Shown: positions 7,189 through 16,788, counted from the stretch's first letter. The stretch: DNA of 35,739 nucleotides from an uncultured Desulfovibrio sp. (GCA_944324555.1 CALUWU010000097.1:1-35739); one strand, 5' to 3'. Notes: generated by a model from the sequence alone, not told the origin. Numbers and translations are program-made.

Positions 7189-9270
7189 TCAGGAGCGGCG
7201 CAGCTCCCCAATCAGCGCTTCAAGACGTTCCACCTGCCGCCGCATGTCCGCGACGCGATCGCTTGCCTCGCGCATGGCCAGCGCCGAACGCTCGGCCATG
7301 CCGTTGACCCGGGTAATGGAGCGGTTGATCTCCTCGCTGGCGCTCGACTGTTCCTCGCTGGCGGCGGCAATGGCGCGCACTTCGTCGGCCGAGGCGTCCA
7401 CGTCGCTCACGATGCGCGTCAGCGCCTCGCCCGAGGCGCGGGCCTGCTCCGTGGCCTGCTCCATACGTTCCACCGTCGCGTCCACGCCGGCCATGCTGCG
7501 AGACGTGCCCTCCTGAATGGTAGCCACGGCCCGGCTGACTTCCGCCGTGGCCGACATGGTCTTTTCCGCCAGCTTCCGCACCTCGTCGGCCACCACGGCA
7601 AACCCCCGGCCGGCCTCGCCGGCGCGCGCCGCCTCAATGGCCGCGTTGAGCGCCAGCAGATTCGTCTGATCCGCGATATCGGAAATGACGCCCATGACCT
7701 GCGAAATGGACTGGGCGTGCCCGCTGAGCTGTTCCATGTCGTCCTTGAGCCGCCGCGTCTGCCGCTGCACTTCCTGTATGCCGCTTTCAGCCTGCCTTAC
7801 GATATCCGCCCCCTGCATCGCATGATCGCGCGTCTCGCCCGACACGCGCGACGCGTCGGAAGCGTTTCTGGCAACCTCCTGCACGGTGGCGTTCATTTCG
7901 TTCATGGCCGTCGCGGCGCCGGAAAGATGTTCCGACGCTTCCGCGGCCGTGCGGCTGGCCTCGTCCATCCGCGCGGCGAGACCGGCGCTTGTTTCCGAAA
8001 GGGCGTCCACGACTTCGCTCAGCTGCCGGGCGGCGGCGTGCATGCCTTCCTGGCGCGCCTGTTCGGCGTAACGCGCGGCCTTCGAGGCCTTTTCCGAGGC
8101 TTCGCGCGCCTCAAGCTCGGCCTTTCGGGCCTCTTTCGCCTTCTGTTCGCTCTCGCCCAGCAGGCGCACGGTATTGCCCAGCAGTTCCCGCAGCCCCCTG
8201 ACGACGATGCCGATCTCGTCCCGGCGGCGTCCCGCGCGCGCAAAGAAGGTCTCGCGCGCCGGCGTCATGGCGAAGTTGCCGGCGGAGGCCTCCTCCACGA
8301 TGCGCGCGGCCGTCGCCAGAATGCCGGAAAGGTTTCTGGTCAGCAGGAAGATTGTCGCGCCGATAATGCCGCCGCAGACGAGGAAAAGAATGATGGACAT
8401 GGTGCGTATGCCCATGACCGGCTCAAGAACGGCGTCCCTGGAAACTTCCATGACCACGGTCCAGTTCAGCTCCGGCAGAAAAGCGCTGAAGGCCATGCGA
8501 TCCTTGCCGCCCTCCTCGAATTCGACCATCGTCCCTTCCGGCGCGGAAAGCATACGCCGCACGTGTTCCCGATCCCCGTCGTTACGGCCGATATTGGCGG
8601 CCCTGGGATGCATGACCAGCACGCCGTCGCCGTTATAGACGAAGCTCACCCCCTCCATGCCCATGGAAACGGCGTTGATGGAAATCTGGGCCAGCTTGCT
8701 GTTGTCTATGGCCGCATACATACAGCCAATGGGCGTCTTTCCGTCCGCTCCGCCCAGCATGGGCAGGCTCAGGAAGGTGCGAAATTGCCCGGTTGTTTCG
8801 GACTGCACGTCTTCCGTGGAGCTCAGGCCCTGCATGGCCCTCTTGAAATAGCCCTTGTTCGCGCGGCTGGTGCCGATGGAACTGGGAACGGAATGCACGG
8901 TGATGACGCCCGAAGCGTCGGCAATGCCGATCAGGGAAATCACGGGATGCGCCTGCGCTATCTCCGCAAGATGCTCGCTGGCGCGACGGCGCAATGCCTT
9001 CAGCGCGGCCTCGTCCCCCGCGTCGTGAGCGGCCAGCAGGTCCCGCACCGGAGCGGATTCGCCCAAATCCGCCATTTCCCGCACAAGCCCGCCGTAAATA
9101 TTGAGCAGGCCGTCGGCCTGCATCCTGACCATGAGAGCCATGTCGCCCTCAAGCTGCGCGAGCATGGCCCGCCCCGAACGGTTGTAGCCGATGCTCGCGA
9201 TCAACGCCTGTCCCGCCAGCGCGGGCAGCAGAATGAACAGAATCATTCTTGTAAGAAGATGAAATTTCAC
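7189..9270 (-). CDS. Methyl-accepting chemotaxis protein with dCACHE-type sensor
   Basis: 693-aa chemoreceptor. TM1 lies near residues 8-28, and a periplasmic CACHE-type domain at about 30-285 contains [14 protein letters not shown]2 is near 290-312 ([19 protein letters not shown]). HAMP and a long Ala/Glu-rich coiled coil follow. The conserved signalling tip [20 protein letters not shown] starts near residue 530. No C-terminal CheR/CheB-binding pentapeptide is seen (it ends GELRRS). The start is GTG at 9270, directly after GGGAGGG. An ATG eight codons further in has no ribosome binding site, and the frame stays open upstream only through non-homologous GC-rich sequence. The partner chemotaxis kinase is not in the window; the ligand is unknown. 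Confidence 0.92.
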   Translation of the reverse strand: MKFHLLTRMILFILLPALAGQALIASIGYNRSGRAMLAQLEGDMALMVRMQADGLLNIYGGLVREMADLGESAPVRDLLAAHDAGDEAALKALRRRASEHLAEIAQAHPVISLIGIADASGVITVHSVPSSIGTSRANKGYFKRAMQGLSSTEDVQSETTGQFRTFLSLPMLGGADGKTPIGCMYAAIDNSKLAQISINAVSMGMEGVSFVYNGDGVLVMHPRAANIGRNDGDREHVRRMLSAPEGTMVEFEEGGKDRMAFSAFLPELNWTVVMEVSRDAVLEPVMGIRTMSIILFLVCGGIIGATIFLLTRNLSGILATAARIVEEASAGNFAMTPARETFFARAGRRRDEIGIVVRGLRELLGNTVRLLGESEQKAKEARKAELEAREASEKASKAARYAEQARQEGMHAAARQLSEVVDALSETSAGLAARMDEASRTAAEASEHLSGAATAMNEMNATVQEVARNASDASRVSGETRDHAMQGADIVRQAESGIQEVQRQTRRLKDDMEQLSGHAQSISQVMGVISDIADQTNLLALNAAIEAARAGEAGRGFAVVADEVRKLAEKTMSATAEVSRAVATIQEGTSRSMAGVDATVERMEQATEQARASGEALTRIVSDVDASADEVRAIAAASEEQSSASEEINRSITRVNGMAERSALAMREASDRVADMRRQVERLEALIGELRRS

Positions 9271-9457
9271 AAGCCCTCCCGAAAAAATTACCGGAACGGC
9301 AACGTCCCGCCGGACCGCCGCGCGTCGTTGCCGGCGCGCGGCGACGCGGGAAATCCGGGGCGCGCCGTACCGCAGGACGCGGCGAACCGTCGTCCCTGCC
9401 CGAATGCGCCGCCAAAAAAGAAAAAGACATTCTTTTTCAGAAAGACAACGCAGACTT

Positions 9458-9486
9458 CTTGTAGCTTCTTTCCCAGAAAAATGCAA
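9458..9486 (-). promoter_or_regulatory. Candidate promoter for the upstream chemoreceptor
   Basis: Minus strand: -35 TTGCAT (9481-9486), 17-bp spacer, -10 TACAAG (9458-9463). It lies in the AT-richer part of the 503-bp non-coding stretch 9271-9773. That stretch also holds the terminator at 9541-9585 and a short GAAAAAG/CTTTTTC hairpin near 9420-9440, but no credible gene. Confidence 0.3.
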
Positions 9487-9540
9487 TAAGTTCAAGAGGT
9501 TTATTTCAACCAGAGGGAAACGGGAAGGCCTTTGCAAACC

Positions 9541-9585
9541 AAAAAAGAGGCGACGGCAGTCCTTCTTGTTTGCCGCCGCCTTTTT
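9541..9585 (-). terminator. Bidirectional-looking intrinsic terminator
   Basis: A roughly 10-bp stem, GGCGACGGCA (9549-9558) with TGCCGCCGCC (9571-9580), has T-runs on both strands (TTTTTT reading minus, TTTTT reading plus). On the minus strand the single non-Watson-Crick position is a G-T wobble, so the minus direction is the more stable. It would end transcription from the flavoprotein gene before the chemoreceptor promoter. Confidence 0.6.
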
Positions 9586-9773
9586 CATCGACGGGCGCAG
9601 CTCTTCGGGCGGCGGCCCGCCCGCGGCGTATCTGGAGAAAAGAAAGGCCGCGCGAAGAGACGGAGAACGCGCGGCGAGCCTGCCGGCGCCCGCAAGGCCC
9701 CTGCGGGTCTTACGGGCGCCGACAGCGGAACGAGGGGGAAGCGCCCCCTCAAAAAGGGAAATAAATTCAAAGA

Positions 9774-10397
9774 TTAGCGAATGAAGTTCGTGGGCGTCCA
9801 CGGCTCGATCGCCGGCAGCGGCACGCCGGCCGCCCTGCCCGCCTCAATGCACTTGAGCAGCCAGGCCATGTTGTCGCCCAGCGTCCGCATGATTTGCAGC
9901 CCTTCGGCGTCGAGCCGCGCCTCGTCGGCCGTATTGCCGTGCAGGGAATTCCAGTACTGGGAAGCGACCACCGGCATGCGGGCAATGGTGAAATACTTGT
10001 TCAGCCGATCGAAGTTGGCGCTGGCGCCGCCGCGGCGACAGGTCACCACGGCCGCGGCCGGCTTGAAGGCATAGGGCGCGGACTTGAGATAGAAAAGGCG
10101 ATCCAGGAAGGCGCAGAGAGTGGCGTTGGGGCCGGCATAATAGGTCGGCGATCCGACCACCAGCCCGTCGGCCTTGCCCAGAAGCTCGACGCATTCGTTG
10201 ACCGGATCGTCGCCAAAGACGCAGCGCCCCGTCTCGCCGCATTTGCCGCAGGCGATGCAGCCGCGCACGGCCTTGTGCCCCACCTGCACCATCGTGGTTT
10301 CAATACCGGCGGCGTGCAGCCGTTCGGCCACGGCCGACAGCGCGGTATAGGTGCACCCCCGGGGATGCGGGCTTCCGTTAATCATCAGAACGTTCAT
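9774..10397 (-). CDS. NADPH-dependent FMN reductase / iron-sulfur flavoprotein-like
   Basis: 207-aa flavodoxin-fold protein. [19 protein letters not shown] at the N-terminus is the FMN phosphate-binding loop (GSPR-type motif). [13 protein letters not shown] gives a CX2CX2CX5C cysteine cluster, as in the Isf-type iron-sulfur flavoproteins. [10 protein letters not shown] is the second flavin-contacting segment. It probably transfers electrons from a reduced carrier or NAD(P)H to an unknown acceptor; whether the cluster holds 4Fe-4S cannot be told from sequence alone. The start ATG follows AGAGAGGT. Flanking terminators suggest it is a single-gene unit. Confidence 0.82.
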   Translation of the reverse strand: MNVLMINGSPHPRGCTYTALSAVAERLHAAGIETTMVQVGHKAVRGCIACGKCGETGRCVFGDDPVNECVELLGKADGLVVGSPTYYAGPNATLCAFLDRLFYLKSAPYAFKPAAAVVTCRRGGASANFDRLNKYFTIARMPVVASQYWNSLHGNTADEARLDAEGLQIMRTLGDNMAWLLKCIEAGRAAGVPLPAIEPWTPTNFIR

Positions 10398-10487
10398 GAC
10401 AAACCTCTCTTGCCGCGGCGCGTCGCAGCCGTCAGAATACGGGAGGAAAGCAAGGGAGACGCCGCCCCGGCGCCTTTCGCCCTCCGA

Positions 10488-10524
10488 AAGAGACAACGGG
10501 AGCGCGCGCCGCTCCCGTTGTCTT
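10488..10524 (-). terminator. Intrinsic terminator downstream of cinA
   Basis: A 13-bp stem, GACAACGGGAGCG / CGCTCCCGTTGTC, has a short loop and is followed by TCTTT on either strand. It lies about 110 bp past the cinA stop and before the flavoprotein gene. Confidence 0.7.
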
Positions 10525-10635
10525 TAAGATAGGGGGCGCCCGCCGTCCGTCAAGGGCGCTTCCCGCCGGAGAACGAGGAAATCGGCGCCGTGCCGGGCGC
10601 TTTGAAAGCGTTCTGTTCCGCAGGCGGCGGGCCGG

Positions 10636-11889
10636 TCAGTCGAGCGTCACGGGCAGACCTTGCAGGGCGCGCCGCAGCATGTCCAGCGCATGACCGGCGG
10701 CGCGGGAACGCGTCCAGGCGCGCGGCATGACGCGGCCGGTCGGCCGCATGACGCGCAGCCAGGTTTCCTCCGCCCCGCTCAGGGCGATGTAGACAAGGCC
10801 CACGGGCTTTTCAGGACTGCCGCCGCCGGGGCCGGCAATGCCCGTGATGCCGACGCCCCAGTCGACGCCGTGCCGCCGCCGGACGCCTTCGGCCATATGG
10901 CGCGCGACTTCCGGGCTGACGGCGCCCACGCGGGCCAGCAGTTCCGGCGGCACGCCCAACAGGCGCGTTTTCGCCTCGTTGGCATAGGTCACGACGCCGG
11001 CCTGAAAGACGGCCGACGCGCCGGGAACGTCGGTAATTCTCGCGGCCAGCAGGCCGCCGGTGCAGGATTCCGCCGTGGCAAGGGTCTGGCCGCGCCGGCG
11101 CAGCTCCGCCACGACCACGGTCTGAAGATCGGGCGCGTCCACGCCGTAGACCCTGTCGCCCAGCCGTCGCCGCACCTCCTCCAGGGTCGGCGCGGCCAGC
11201 GCGGCGGCCTCTTCCGGGCTCTCGCCCTTGGCCGTGACGCGCACGAACATTTCCGTATCCGAGGCGTAGGTCGCCACCGAAGGATTGGCCTTCGGCGTCA
11301 GATCGGCCAGCAGCAGCGCGCCGTCGCCCTCGCCGAGGGCGAACGTCCGTACCATGTGCGACTGAATGGCCCCTCGCGCCCGCCGGGCAAGAAACGGCTT
11401 CACGCCGTCCCGCAGCATGGGCAGCAGTTCCGACGGCGGCCCCGGCAGCATGACGATCAGCTTTCCGTCCCCGGTTTCCACGGCGCAGCCCGGCGCCGTG
11501 CCCACGGCGTTGGCAAAGACCGTGCAGCCGCGCGGCAGCAGGGCCTGCTTGCGCTGATTGGCGCCCATGGGGCGGGAACCGAAATACTCCCGCAGGCGCG
11601 CCAGACTTTCGGGGTCCTCTTCCAGCGGCGTCCCGGCGACCCGGGCCACGGTTTCCTTGATCAGATCGTCGTCCGTGGGGCCGAGCCCGCCCGTCGTCAC
11701 CAGAATGTCGCTTTGCCGCAACCCTTCGCGCAGCGCCCTTTCCAGCCGTTCGGCGTTGTCGCCCACCACGCAGCTCCCGAAAACGTCTATGCCAAGCTCC
11801 GCCAGCATCCGCGCCACATGCGCGGCGTCGGAATTTATGGTATGCCCCAGCAAGAGTTCCGTGCCCACGGCAATGATTTCCGCTTTCAT
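10636..11889 (-). CDS. cinA: CinA-like protein / nicotinamide-nucleotide amidase
   Basis: 417 aa, the usual CinA length. The N-terminal half is a MoaB/MogA-like (COG1058) domain, with AEIIAVGTELLLGHTINSDA, TTGGLGPTDDDLIKE and MLPGPPSEL. The C-terminal half is the PncC amidase domain, with TAESCTGGLLAARITDVPG, then GVVTYANEAK and GITGIAGPGGGSPEKPVG. The family deamidates nicotinamide mononucleotide in pyridine-nucleotide salvage, and the N-terminal domain has ADP-ribose pyrophosphatase activity in some members. Start chosen at 11889 (MKAEII), 6 bp after AGGAAGG; the ATG two codons upstream abuts the ribosome binding site. Divergent from the rluA-like gene. Confidence 0.94.
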   Translation of the reverse strand: MKAEIIAVGTELLLGHTINSDAAHVARMLAELGIDVFGSCVVGDNAERLERALREGLRQSDILVTTGGLGPTDDDLIKETVARVAGTPLEEDPESLARLREYFGSRPMGANQRKQALLPRGCTVFANAVGTAPGCAVETGDGKLIVMLPGPPSELLPMLRDGVKPFLARRARGAIQSHMVRTFALGEGDGALLLADLTPKANPSVATYASDTEMFVRVTAKGESPEEAAALAAPTLEEVRRRLGDRVYGVDAPDLQTVVVAELRRRGQTLATAESCTGGLLAARITDVPGASAVFQAGVVTYANEAKTRLLGVPPELLARVGAVSPEVARHMAEGVRRRHGVDWGVGITGIAGPGGGSPEKPVGLVYIALSGAEETWLRVMRPTGRVMPRAWTRSRAAGHALDMLRRALQGLPVTLD

Positions 11890-12011
11890 GGCCATCCTTC
11901 CTTTTTTGCGTCTGCCCGTCATTAGAGCACAAGGCCGGACGCGTTGCCAAGCGGGACCATATGCCCTACCCTGACGCCGTTTCTCGAACCTCTTTCCCCG
12001 CCTTTTTCGCC

Positions 12012-12968
12012 ATGAACGACACCACCTCCGGCATTCTCGTCGCCGAGGCCGAAAGCGGCCAGAAACTGATTCAATGGCTCCGCCGCCGGCTCGACGCGCC
12101 TCAGGGAGAACTGCACAAATGGATCAGGACCGGCCAGATTCGCGTCAACGGCCGCCGGGCCAAGGCCTTCGCTCCCGTGAACGCGGGGGACGCCATACGT
12201 CTTCCGCCCTTCTGCCGGACGCTCCTCGACACGCCGGCCGCGCCGCGCCCGCCGGCGCGCCCCCTGCCGCCGATCATTGCCGAAGAGCCCGATCTGCTGG
12301 TCTTCAACAAGCCCGCCGGGCTGCCCACGCAATCCGGCAGCGGACACGACGACAGCCTCGCCGCGCGGCTGGCGGCCCTTGATCCCGGGGCGGCCTTTCA
12401 TCCCGCCCCCGTTCATCGCCTTGATCGCGACACGTCGGGCGTGCTTCTGGCGGGGCGAACCTTCGCGGCCCTGCGCGCGCTCGGCGAGACGCTGCGCGGG
12501 CGCGAGGCCGTCAAGGAATACGTCGCCTGGGTGCGCGGGCGCTGGCCGTGGGAGGATCTCCGCCTGCTGCGCCATGCGCTCCGCAAGGAAGGGCCGGCCG
12601 GGCGCGAGAAGATGCGCGCCTACGACTGGCGCACGCCGCCGCCCGGCGCCAGGGAGGCGCTGCTCCTGGCGCGCCCCCTGAAACGCGCGGAACGGGCGAG
12701 CCTGCTGCACATCCGCCTGCTGACGGGGCGCACCCATCAGATACGGGCGCAGATGCAGGCGGCGGGTTTTCCGCTTGTCGGCGACGGCAAGTACGGCGCG
12801 CCCGTCGCCGGGCAGCGTCTGCTGCTGCACGCCGTGCGCCTGACCCTGCCCGACGGGCGCTCCTTCGCCTGCCTGCCCGCGTGGACGCCTCCCTGGGCGC
12901 TCGACGCGCCGCCGGAGCCGTTTCCGCCCTGCGCGCGGCCGCTGGACGCGCCGGAGGCCGCGCGCTGA
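12012..12968 (+). CDS. RluA-family pseudouridine synthase
   Basis: 318-aa RNA pseudouridine synthase. An N-terminal S4-like RNA-binding segment (SGQKLIQWLRRRL, IRTGQIRVNGRR) precedes the catalytic core. HRLDRDTSGVLL (His135-) is the RluA active-site motif with catalytic Asp138. The later GRTHQIRAQM and LVGDGKYG motifs are also conserved. It probably modifies 23S rRNA (RluC/RluD-like), but the target cannot be fixed from sequence. Start uncertain: ATG 12012 gives a family-like N-terminus but lacks a Shine-Dalgarno. The in-frame ATG 11961 adds 17 non-homologous residues and lies within a possible promoter (TTGCCA 11944, TACCCT 11967). Confidence 0.9.
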   Translation: MNDTTSGILVAEAESGQKLIQWLRRRLDAPQGELHKWIRTGQIRVNGRRAKAFAPVNAGDAIRLPPFCRTLLDTPAAPRPPARPLPPIIAEEPDLLVFNKPAGLPTQSGSGHDDSLAARLAALDPGAAFHPAPVHRLDRDTSGVLLAGRTFAALRALGETLRGREAVKEYVAWVRGRWPWEDLRLLRHALRKEGPAGREKMRAYDWRTPPPGAREALLLARPLKRAERASLLHIRLLTGRTHQIRAQMQAAGFPLVGDGKYGAPVAGQRLLLHAVRLTLPDGRSFACLPAWTPPWALDAPPEPFPPCARPLDAPEAAR

Positions 12969-13001
12969 CGGGCGCGGGCTTTCCGGCGGTACGGACAAGA
13001 G

Positions 13002-13030
13002 TTGTTTTTCAAAAAAAAATATGATACGCT
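13002..13030 (+). promoter_or_regulatory. Candidate promoter for der
   Basis: -35 TTGTTT (13002-13007), 17-bp A-rich spacer, -10 TACGCT (13025-13030). A consensus-like TATGAT overlaps at 13020. This is the only AT-rich patch between the pseudouridine synthase gene and der. Confidence 0.4.
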
Positions 13031-13099
13031 GGAAAAAGCGTACAAGCCGCGTCCATAGCCTTTGATCCGAAGCGGCAGCCCCTACGCAAAGGAACATCC

Positions 13100-14476
13100 A
13101 TGAGCGCACCCCTGCCGAGCATCGTCCTCGCCGGACGACCCAACGTTGGCAAGTCCACCCTTTTCAACCGTCTGATACGCAGCAACCGGGCGATCACGCA
13201 CGACCGCCCCGGCGTCACGCGCGACCGCATGGAAGGCGTCGTCCGCCGCAAGGGCGAACGCTCCTTCGTCATCGTGGATACCGGCGGCATCACGCTCGAC
13301 GCCCACGCCGCCGTCGCGGAAGGGCCGGAAGGCATTCGCGGCTTCGAGGCCGACATCCTCCGCCAGACAGAGGCGGCCATGAAGGACGCCTGCGCCGTGG
13401 CCTTCGTCGTCGACGGTCGCGACGGCCTGCTGCCGCTGGACGAATACCTCGCGGCCCATATCCGCCGTCTGGGCCTGCCCGCCATCTGCGTGGTCAACAA
13501 GGTGGACGGCATGGAACACGAAGAGGAAATGCTGGCCGAATTTCATTCGCTCGGCTTTCCCCTGACGGCCGTTTCCGCCGAACACGGGCACAATATACGC
13601 GGCCTCATGGACGAACTCGCCGCGCTGCTGCCGCCGGAAACGGACGACGCCCCCGAACAGGGCGCGCCGCTCCTGCGGCTGGCCATGCTGGGCCGCCCCA
13701 ACGCGGGCAAGTCGTCCCTGATCAACGCCCTGTCCGGCGAGGAGCGCATGATCGTCTCCGACGTGGCCGGAACCACCCGCGACAGCGTGGACGTGCGTTT
13801 CAGCCGCGACGGGCAGGAATACGTCTTTGTCGATACGGCGGGCGTGCGCCGCCGCACCCGCATTACCGACGTGGTGGAAAAGTATTCGGCGAACGCCGCC
13901 ATCAAGTCCGCCACCAAGGCCGACGTCACCCTGCTCACGCTGGACGCCTCCGAGCGCGTCAGCCAGCAGGACAAGCGGCTCATGGATCTGCTCGACACCC
14001 GCAAGATCCCCTTCATGGTGCTGATCAACAAGTGCGATCTCGTGCCGCCCGACAAGCTCAAGGCCCTGCAGAAGAGCGTCGGGGAAATGCTGGCCTTCTG
14101 CGGGCATGTGCCGCTGCTCTGCGTTTCGGCGCTCACGCGCAGGAATCTGGCGAAGATCCTGCCGCTGGCCCTGCAAATCAAGCGGGAATGCGGCGTCCGC
14201 GTCGGGACGGGGCAGCTCAACCGCGCCATGGAAGAAGTGCTGACGCGCCACCAGCCGCCCGTCGTCAAGCGTTCGCGCGCCAAGTTCTTCTACCTTACGC
14301 AGGCCGAAACCGAACCGCCGACCTTCGTTTTCTTCGTCAGCGACGCCGACCGCGTTCCCGAAAGCTACGCCCGCTATCTTGAACGCTCCCTGCGCCGCAT
14401 CTTCGGCATTCATCACGCGCCCCTGCGGCTGCGGCTGCGCTCCAGCCACAAGAAGGACAAGGACAAGCGCGACTAG
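13100..14476 (+). CDS. der: Ribosome biogenesis GTPase Der (EngA)
   Basis: 458-aa double GTPase required for 50S subunit assembly. The first G domain has GRPNVGKS (12-19), the second GRPNAGKS (198-205). Each is followed by its own DTGG/DTAG G3 motif (IVDTGGI, FVDTAGVRR) and NKxD G4 motif (VVNKVDG, LINKCDL). A C-terminal KH-like domain ends in RLRLRSSHKKDKDK, a basic tail typical of Der. The start ATG follows AAGGA about 9 bp upstream. Length and architecture are normal. Confidence 0.97.
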   Translation: MSAPLPSIVLAGRPNVGKSTLFNRLIRSNRAITHDRPGVTRDRMEGVVRRKGERSFVIVDTGGITLDAHAAVAEGPEGIRGFEADILRQTEAAMKDACAVAFVVDGRDGLLPLDEYLAAHIRRLGLPAICVVNKVDGMEHEEEMLAEFHSLGFPLTAVSAEHGHNIRGLMDELAALLPPETDDAPEQGAPLLRLAMLGRPNAGKSSLINALSGEERMIVSDVAGTTRDSVDVRFSRDGQEYVFVDTAGVRRRTRITDVVEKYSANAAIKSATKADVTLLTLDASERVSQQDKRLMDLLDTRKIPFMVLINKCDLVPPDKLKALQKSVGEMLAFCGHVPLLCVSALTRRNLAKILPLALQIKRECGVRVGTGQLNRAMEEVLTRHQPPVVKRSRAKFFYLTQAETEPPTFVFFVSDADRVPESYARYLERSLRRIFGIHHAPLRLRLRSSHKKDKDKRD

Positions 14477-14487
14477 CGCCGGTTCGC

Positions 14488-14518
14488 CCCCGCGCAACCT
14501 GTGAAAAGCGGCGCGGGG
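14488..14518 (+). terminator. Hairpin after der
   Basis: CCCCGCGC (14488-14495) pairs with GCGCGGGG (14511-14518), 11 bp past the der stop. No U-tract follows, and an overlapping alternative stem (GCGGCG/CGCCGC) is possible, so intrinsic termination is only plausible. Confidence 0.35.
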
Positions 14519-14541
14519 AAACGCTTTCCGCCGCAGCGGCA

Positions 14542-14630
14542 TTGACAGAAAGCGCAAAAGCATGCCATGTGAATTGGCTACTCCATACGCGGAGCGCGTC
14601 ATGCCGCGCCGTCCGAAATGGTGCGGACGG
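14542..14630 (+). promoter_or_regulatory. Candidate liv operon promoter and structured leader
   Basis: A perfect -35 TTGACA is at 14542-14547; the best -10 at the right distance is weak (CCATGT, 14565-14570). Downstream, CCGTCCG (14609-14615) pairs with CGGACGG (14624-14630) in a stable hairpin about 30 nt before the livK ribosome binding site. The weak -10 would fit an activator-dependent promoter; that is inference. Confidence 0.35.
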
Positions 14631-14668
14631 AAGGACATGCGCACAGCCAATCTCTCTGGGAGGAGATT

Positions 14669-15799
14669 ATGAAAAAAAGCATTACCTGGATCGCAGCGGC
14701 TCTCGTTTCCGCCTCGCTGAGCGCTCCGGCGCTGGCCGCCGAAACCATCAAGATCGGGGTTCAGGGCGCCCACTCCGGCGACCTCGCCTCCTACGGCGTA
14801 CCGAGCCTCAACGCCGCCAAGATCGTCATTGACGAAGCCAACGCCAAGGGCGGCGTGCTGGGCCGCAAGATTGAACTGGTGGCCCAGGACGATCAGTGCA
14901 AGCCCGAACTCGCCACCAACGCCGCCACCAAGCTCATTTCCGACCAGGTTGTCGCCGTCATGGGCCCCATCTGCTCCGGCCCCACCAACGCCTCGCTGCC
15001 CCTGTTTGAAAGCGCCAAGCTGATCAGCGTCTCCCCCACGGCCACCACGCCGGCCCTGACGCTGGAAGGCGCGCATCCGCTTTTCCTCCGCACGGTGGCC
15101 AACGACCTGGCCCAGGCGGAACTCACCAGCAGCTATATCCTTAACGTGCTCAAGGCCAGAAAGGTCGCCTACGTGCACGATAACGGCGAATACGGCAAGG
15201 GTTTCGCCACCCAGAACCGCAATATCCTCGAAAAGGGCGGCGTGGAAACCGTGCTCTTTGAAGCCATCACGCCCGACGCCGTGGACTTCTCCCCCACCAT
15301 CCGCAAGCTGCGCCGCGTCAAGCCCGACGTCATCGTCTTCGGCGGCTACCAGCCCGCCGCCTCCAAGCTCGTGCAGCAGATGCGCCGCGACCGCGTGAAG
15401 ACCACCCTCGTCGGCCCCGACGGCGTGAAGGACGAAACCTTCCTCAAGATGACCGGCAAGGACAGCGAAGGCACCCTGGCCTCCTATCCCAAGGACACCA
15501 GCTCGCTGGCCATGTACAAGCACGCCCGCGAAGCCCACGTCAAGGAATTCGGCAGCGAACCCGGCTTCGGCTACTACAACGCCTACGCCGCCATGCAGGC
15601 CCTGCTGAAGGCCATTGAAACCTCCGGCAGCACCGAAACCGACAAGCTGCTCGAAGCCCTCAAGAAGAATACGGTGGACACGCCCCTGGGCAACCTCACC
15701 TTCAACAAGAACGGCGACGCCGCCGGCCTCGGCCTGTCCATCTACATGGCCAAGGACGGCAAGTTTGTGGAAACCGATCACAATATCATCCTGAAGTAG
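14669..15799 (+). CDS. livK: Branched-chain amino acid ABC transporter, periplasmic binding protein
   Basis: 376-aa type I periplasmic binding protein. A Sec signal peptide (1-24) is cut after PALAA, giving mature ETIKIGVQGAHSGDLASYG, the LivJ/LivK-type N-terminus. The body follows the Peripla_BP_6 pattern (INAAK-type NAAKIVIDEANAKGGVLG, VAVMGPICSGPTNA, VAYVHDNGEYGKGFA). The start ATG is chosen by GGGAGGAG directly upstream and by the signal peptide. It is the first gene of livKHMGF; a hairpin after it may hold its mRNA level above the membrane components. Substrate is probably Leu/Ile/Val or a related amino acid; specificity is not readable from sequence. Confidence 0.95.
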   Translation: MKKSITWIAAALVSASLSAPALAAETIKIGVQGAHSGDLASYGVPSLNAAKIVIDEANAKGGVLGRKIELVAQDDQCKPELATNAATKLISDQVVAVMGPICSGPTNASLPLFESAKLISVSPTATTPALTLEGAHPLFLRTVANDLAQAELTSSYILNVLKARKVAYVHDNGEYGKGFATQNRNILEKGGVETVLFEAITPDAVDFSPTIRKLRRVKPDVIVFGGYQPAASKLVQQMRRDRVKTTLVGPDGVKDETFLKMTGKDSEGTLASYPKDTSSLAMYKHAREAHVKEFGSEPGFGYYNAYAAMQALLKAIETSGSTETDKLLEALKKNTVDTPLGNLTFNKNGDAAGLGLSIYMAKDGKFVETDHNIILK

Positions 15800-15806
15800 T
15801 ACCGAC

Positions 15807-15835
15807 GGGGCGCGGAAGTTCCGTTTCCGCGCCCC
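15807..15835 (+). terminator. Intra-operon hairpin between livK and livH
   Basis: GGGGCGCGGAA (15807-15817) and TTCCGCGCCCC (15825-15835) form an 11-bp stem with a 7-nt loop and no T-tract. Hairpins after binding-protein genes commonly stabilise their mRNA or attenuate read-through; either role is inferred. Confidence 0.5.
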
Positions 15836-15878
15836 GCCCGCGTCTTCCGCAAGGATACAAAGCAGCACACGAAACGGC

Positions 15879-16784
15879 ATGGACTTCCAGTACTTCATAG
15901 AACTGTTCTTCGGCGGCCTTACCCGCGGCAGCATCTACGCGCTTATCGCGCTGGGCTACACGCTGGTCTACGGCATCATCGAGCTGATCAACTTCGCCCA
16001 CGGCGAAATCTACATGCTGGGCGCGTTCACGGCCCTCCTGATCGCCGGAGTGCTCGGCATCATGGGTTTCCCCGCCGGCGGCATTCTCGTCGTGGCGGCC
16101 CTGGCCGCCGTCGTCTGGAGCGCGGCCTACGGCTATACGCTCGAAAAGGTGGCCTACAAGCCCCTGCGCGGAGCGCCGCGCCTGTCGCCGCTCATTTCCG
16201 CCATCGGCATGTCCATCTTCCTGCAAAACTACGTGCTGCTGGCGCAGACCTCGGACTATGTGCCCTTCCCCCGTCTGCTGCCCGAAATGGAATTTCTGGA
16301 CGCCATCGGCGTCATGGGCCCCAGCGACTTTCTGATCCTCGTCACCAGCACGCTGGCCATGATCGCCCTTTCGCTGTTCATCCGCTTCACCCGCATGGGC
16401 AAGGCCATGCGCGCCACCGCGCAGAATCGCAAGATGGCCCTGCTGCTGGGCATCAACGCCGATCGCATCATCTCCCTGACCTTCATCGTCGGCTCGGCCC
16501 TGGCCGCCCTCGGCGGCGTGCTCATCGCCTCGCACATGGGGCAGGTCAACTTCGGCATCGGCTTCCTGGCGGGTCTCAAGGCCTTTACGGCGGCCGTGCT
16601 CGGCGGCATCGGCTCCATCCCCGGCGCCATGGTCGGCGGCCTTGTGCTCGGTATCGCCGAAAGCCTCACGACCGGCTATCTCTCCGGCAACTACGAGGAC
16701 TCGCTCGCCTTCGGCCTGCTGATTCTCATCCTCATCTTCCGGCCCGACGGCATCCTGGGCAAGGCCAAGGTGCAGAAGGTATAG
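15879..16784 (+). CDS. livH: Branched-chain amino acid ABC transporter permease LivH
   Basis: 301-aa polytopic inner-membrane permease. It opens FIELFFGGLTRGSIYALIAL, then GYTLVYGIIELINFAHGEIY, the hallmark LivH sequence. Later, MGKAMRATAQNRKMALLLGI followed by INADRI is the cytoplasmic EAA-like loop that contacts the ATPases. The C-terminal GGIGSIPGAMVGGLVLGIAE is also typical. It forms the transmembrane channel with LivM. The Shine-Dalgarno is weak (an AAGGA about 25 bp upstream is too far), so expression may be lower than livK. Only 4 bp separate it from livM. Confidence 0.95.
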   Translation: MDFQYFIELFFGGLTRGSIYALIALGYTLVYGIIELINFAHGEIYMLGAFTALLIAGVLGIMGFPAGGILVVAALAAVVWSAAYGYTLEKVAYKPLRGAPRLSPLISAIGMSIFLQNYVLLAQTSDYVPFPRLLPEMEFLDAIGVMGPSDFLILVTSTLAMIALSLFIRFTRMGKAMRATAQNRKMALLLGINADRIISLTFIVGSALAALGGVLIASHMGQVNFGIGFLAGLKAFTAAVLGGIGSIPGAMVGGLVLGIAESLTTGYLSGNYEDSLAFGLLILILIFRPDGILGKAKVQKV

Positions 16785-16788
16785 CCCC

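Noticed and set aside
4280-7189. Minus-strand open frame of about 970 codons opposite the EAL gene
   Set aside because: Shadow frame; the plus-strand gene has intact domains, a signal peptide and a ribosome binding site.
6937-9489. Plus-strand open frame across the chemoreceptor at 7189-9270
   Set aside because: Antisense to conserved MCP domains, and it overlaps the 3' end of the EAL gene.
9270-9801. N-terminal extension of the first chemoreceptor to 9801
   Set aside because: It would run through a bidirectional terminator and a promoter candidate, and its translation is Arg-rich and non-homologous; GTG 9270 has a strong ribosome binding site and begins just before TM1.
13082-15934. Very long minus-strand open frame (about 950 codons) opposite der and livK
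   Set aside because: It is antisense to two secure genes; its low-complexity Gly/Ala/Val-rich translation is a by-product of GC-rich codon bias.
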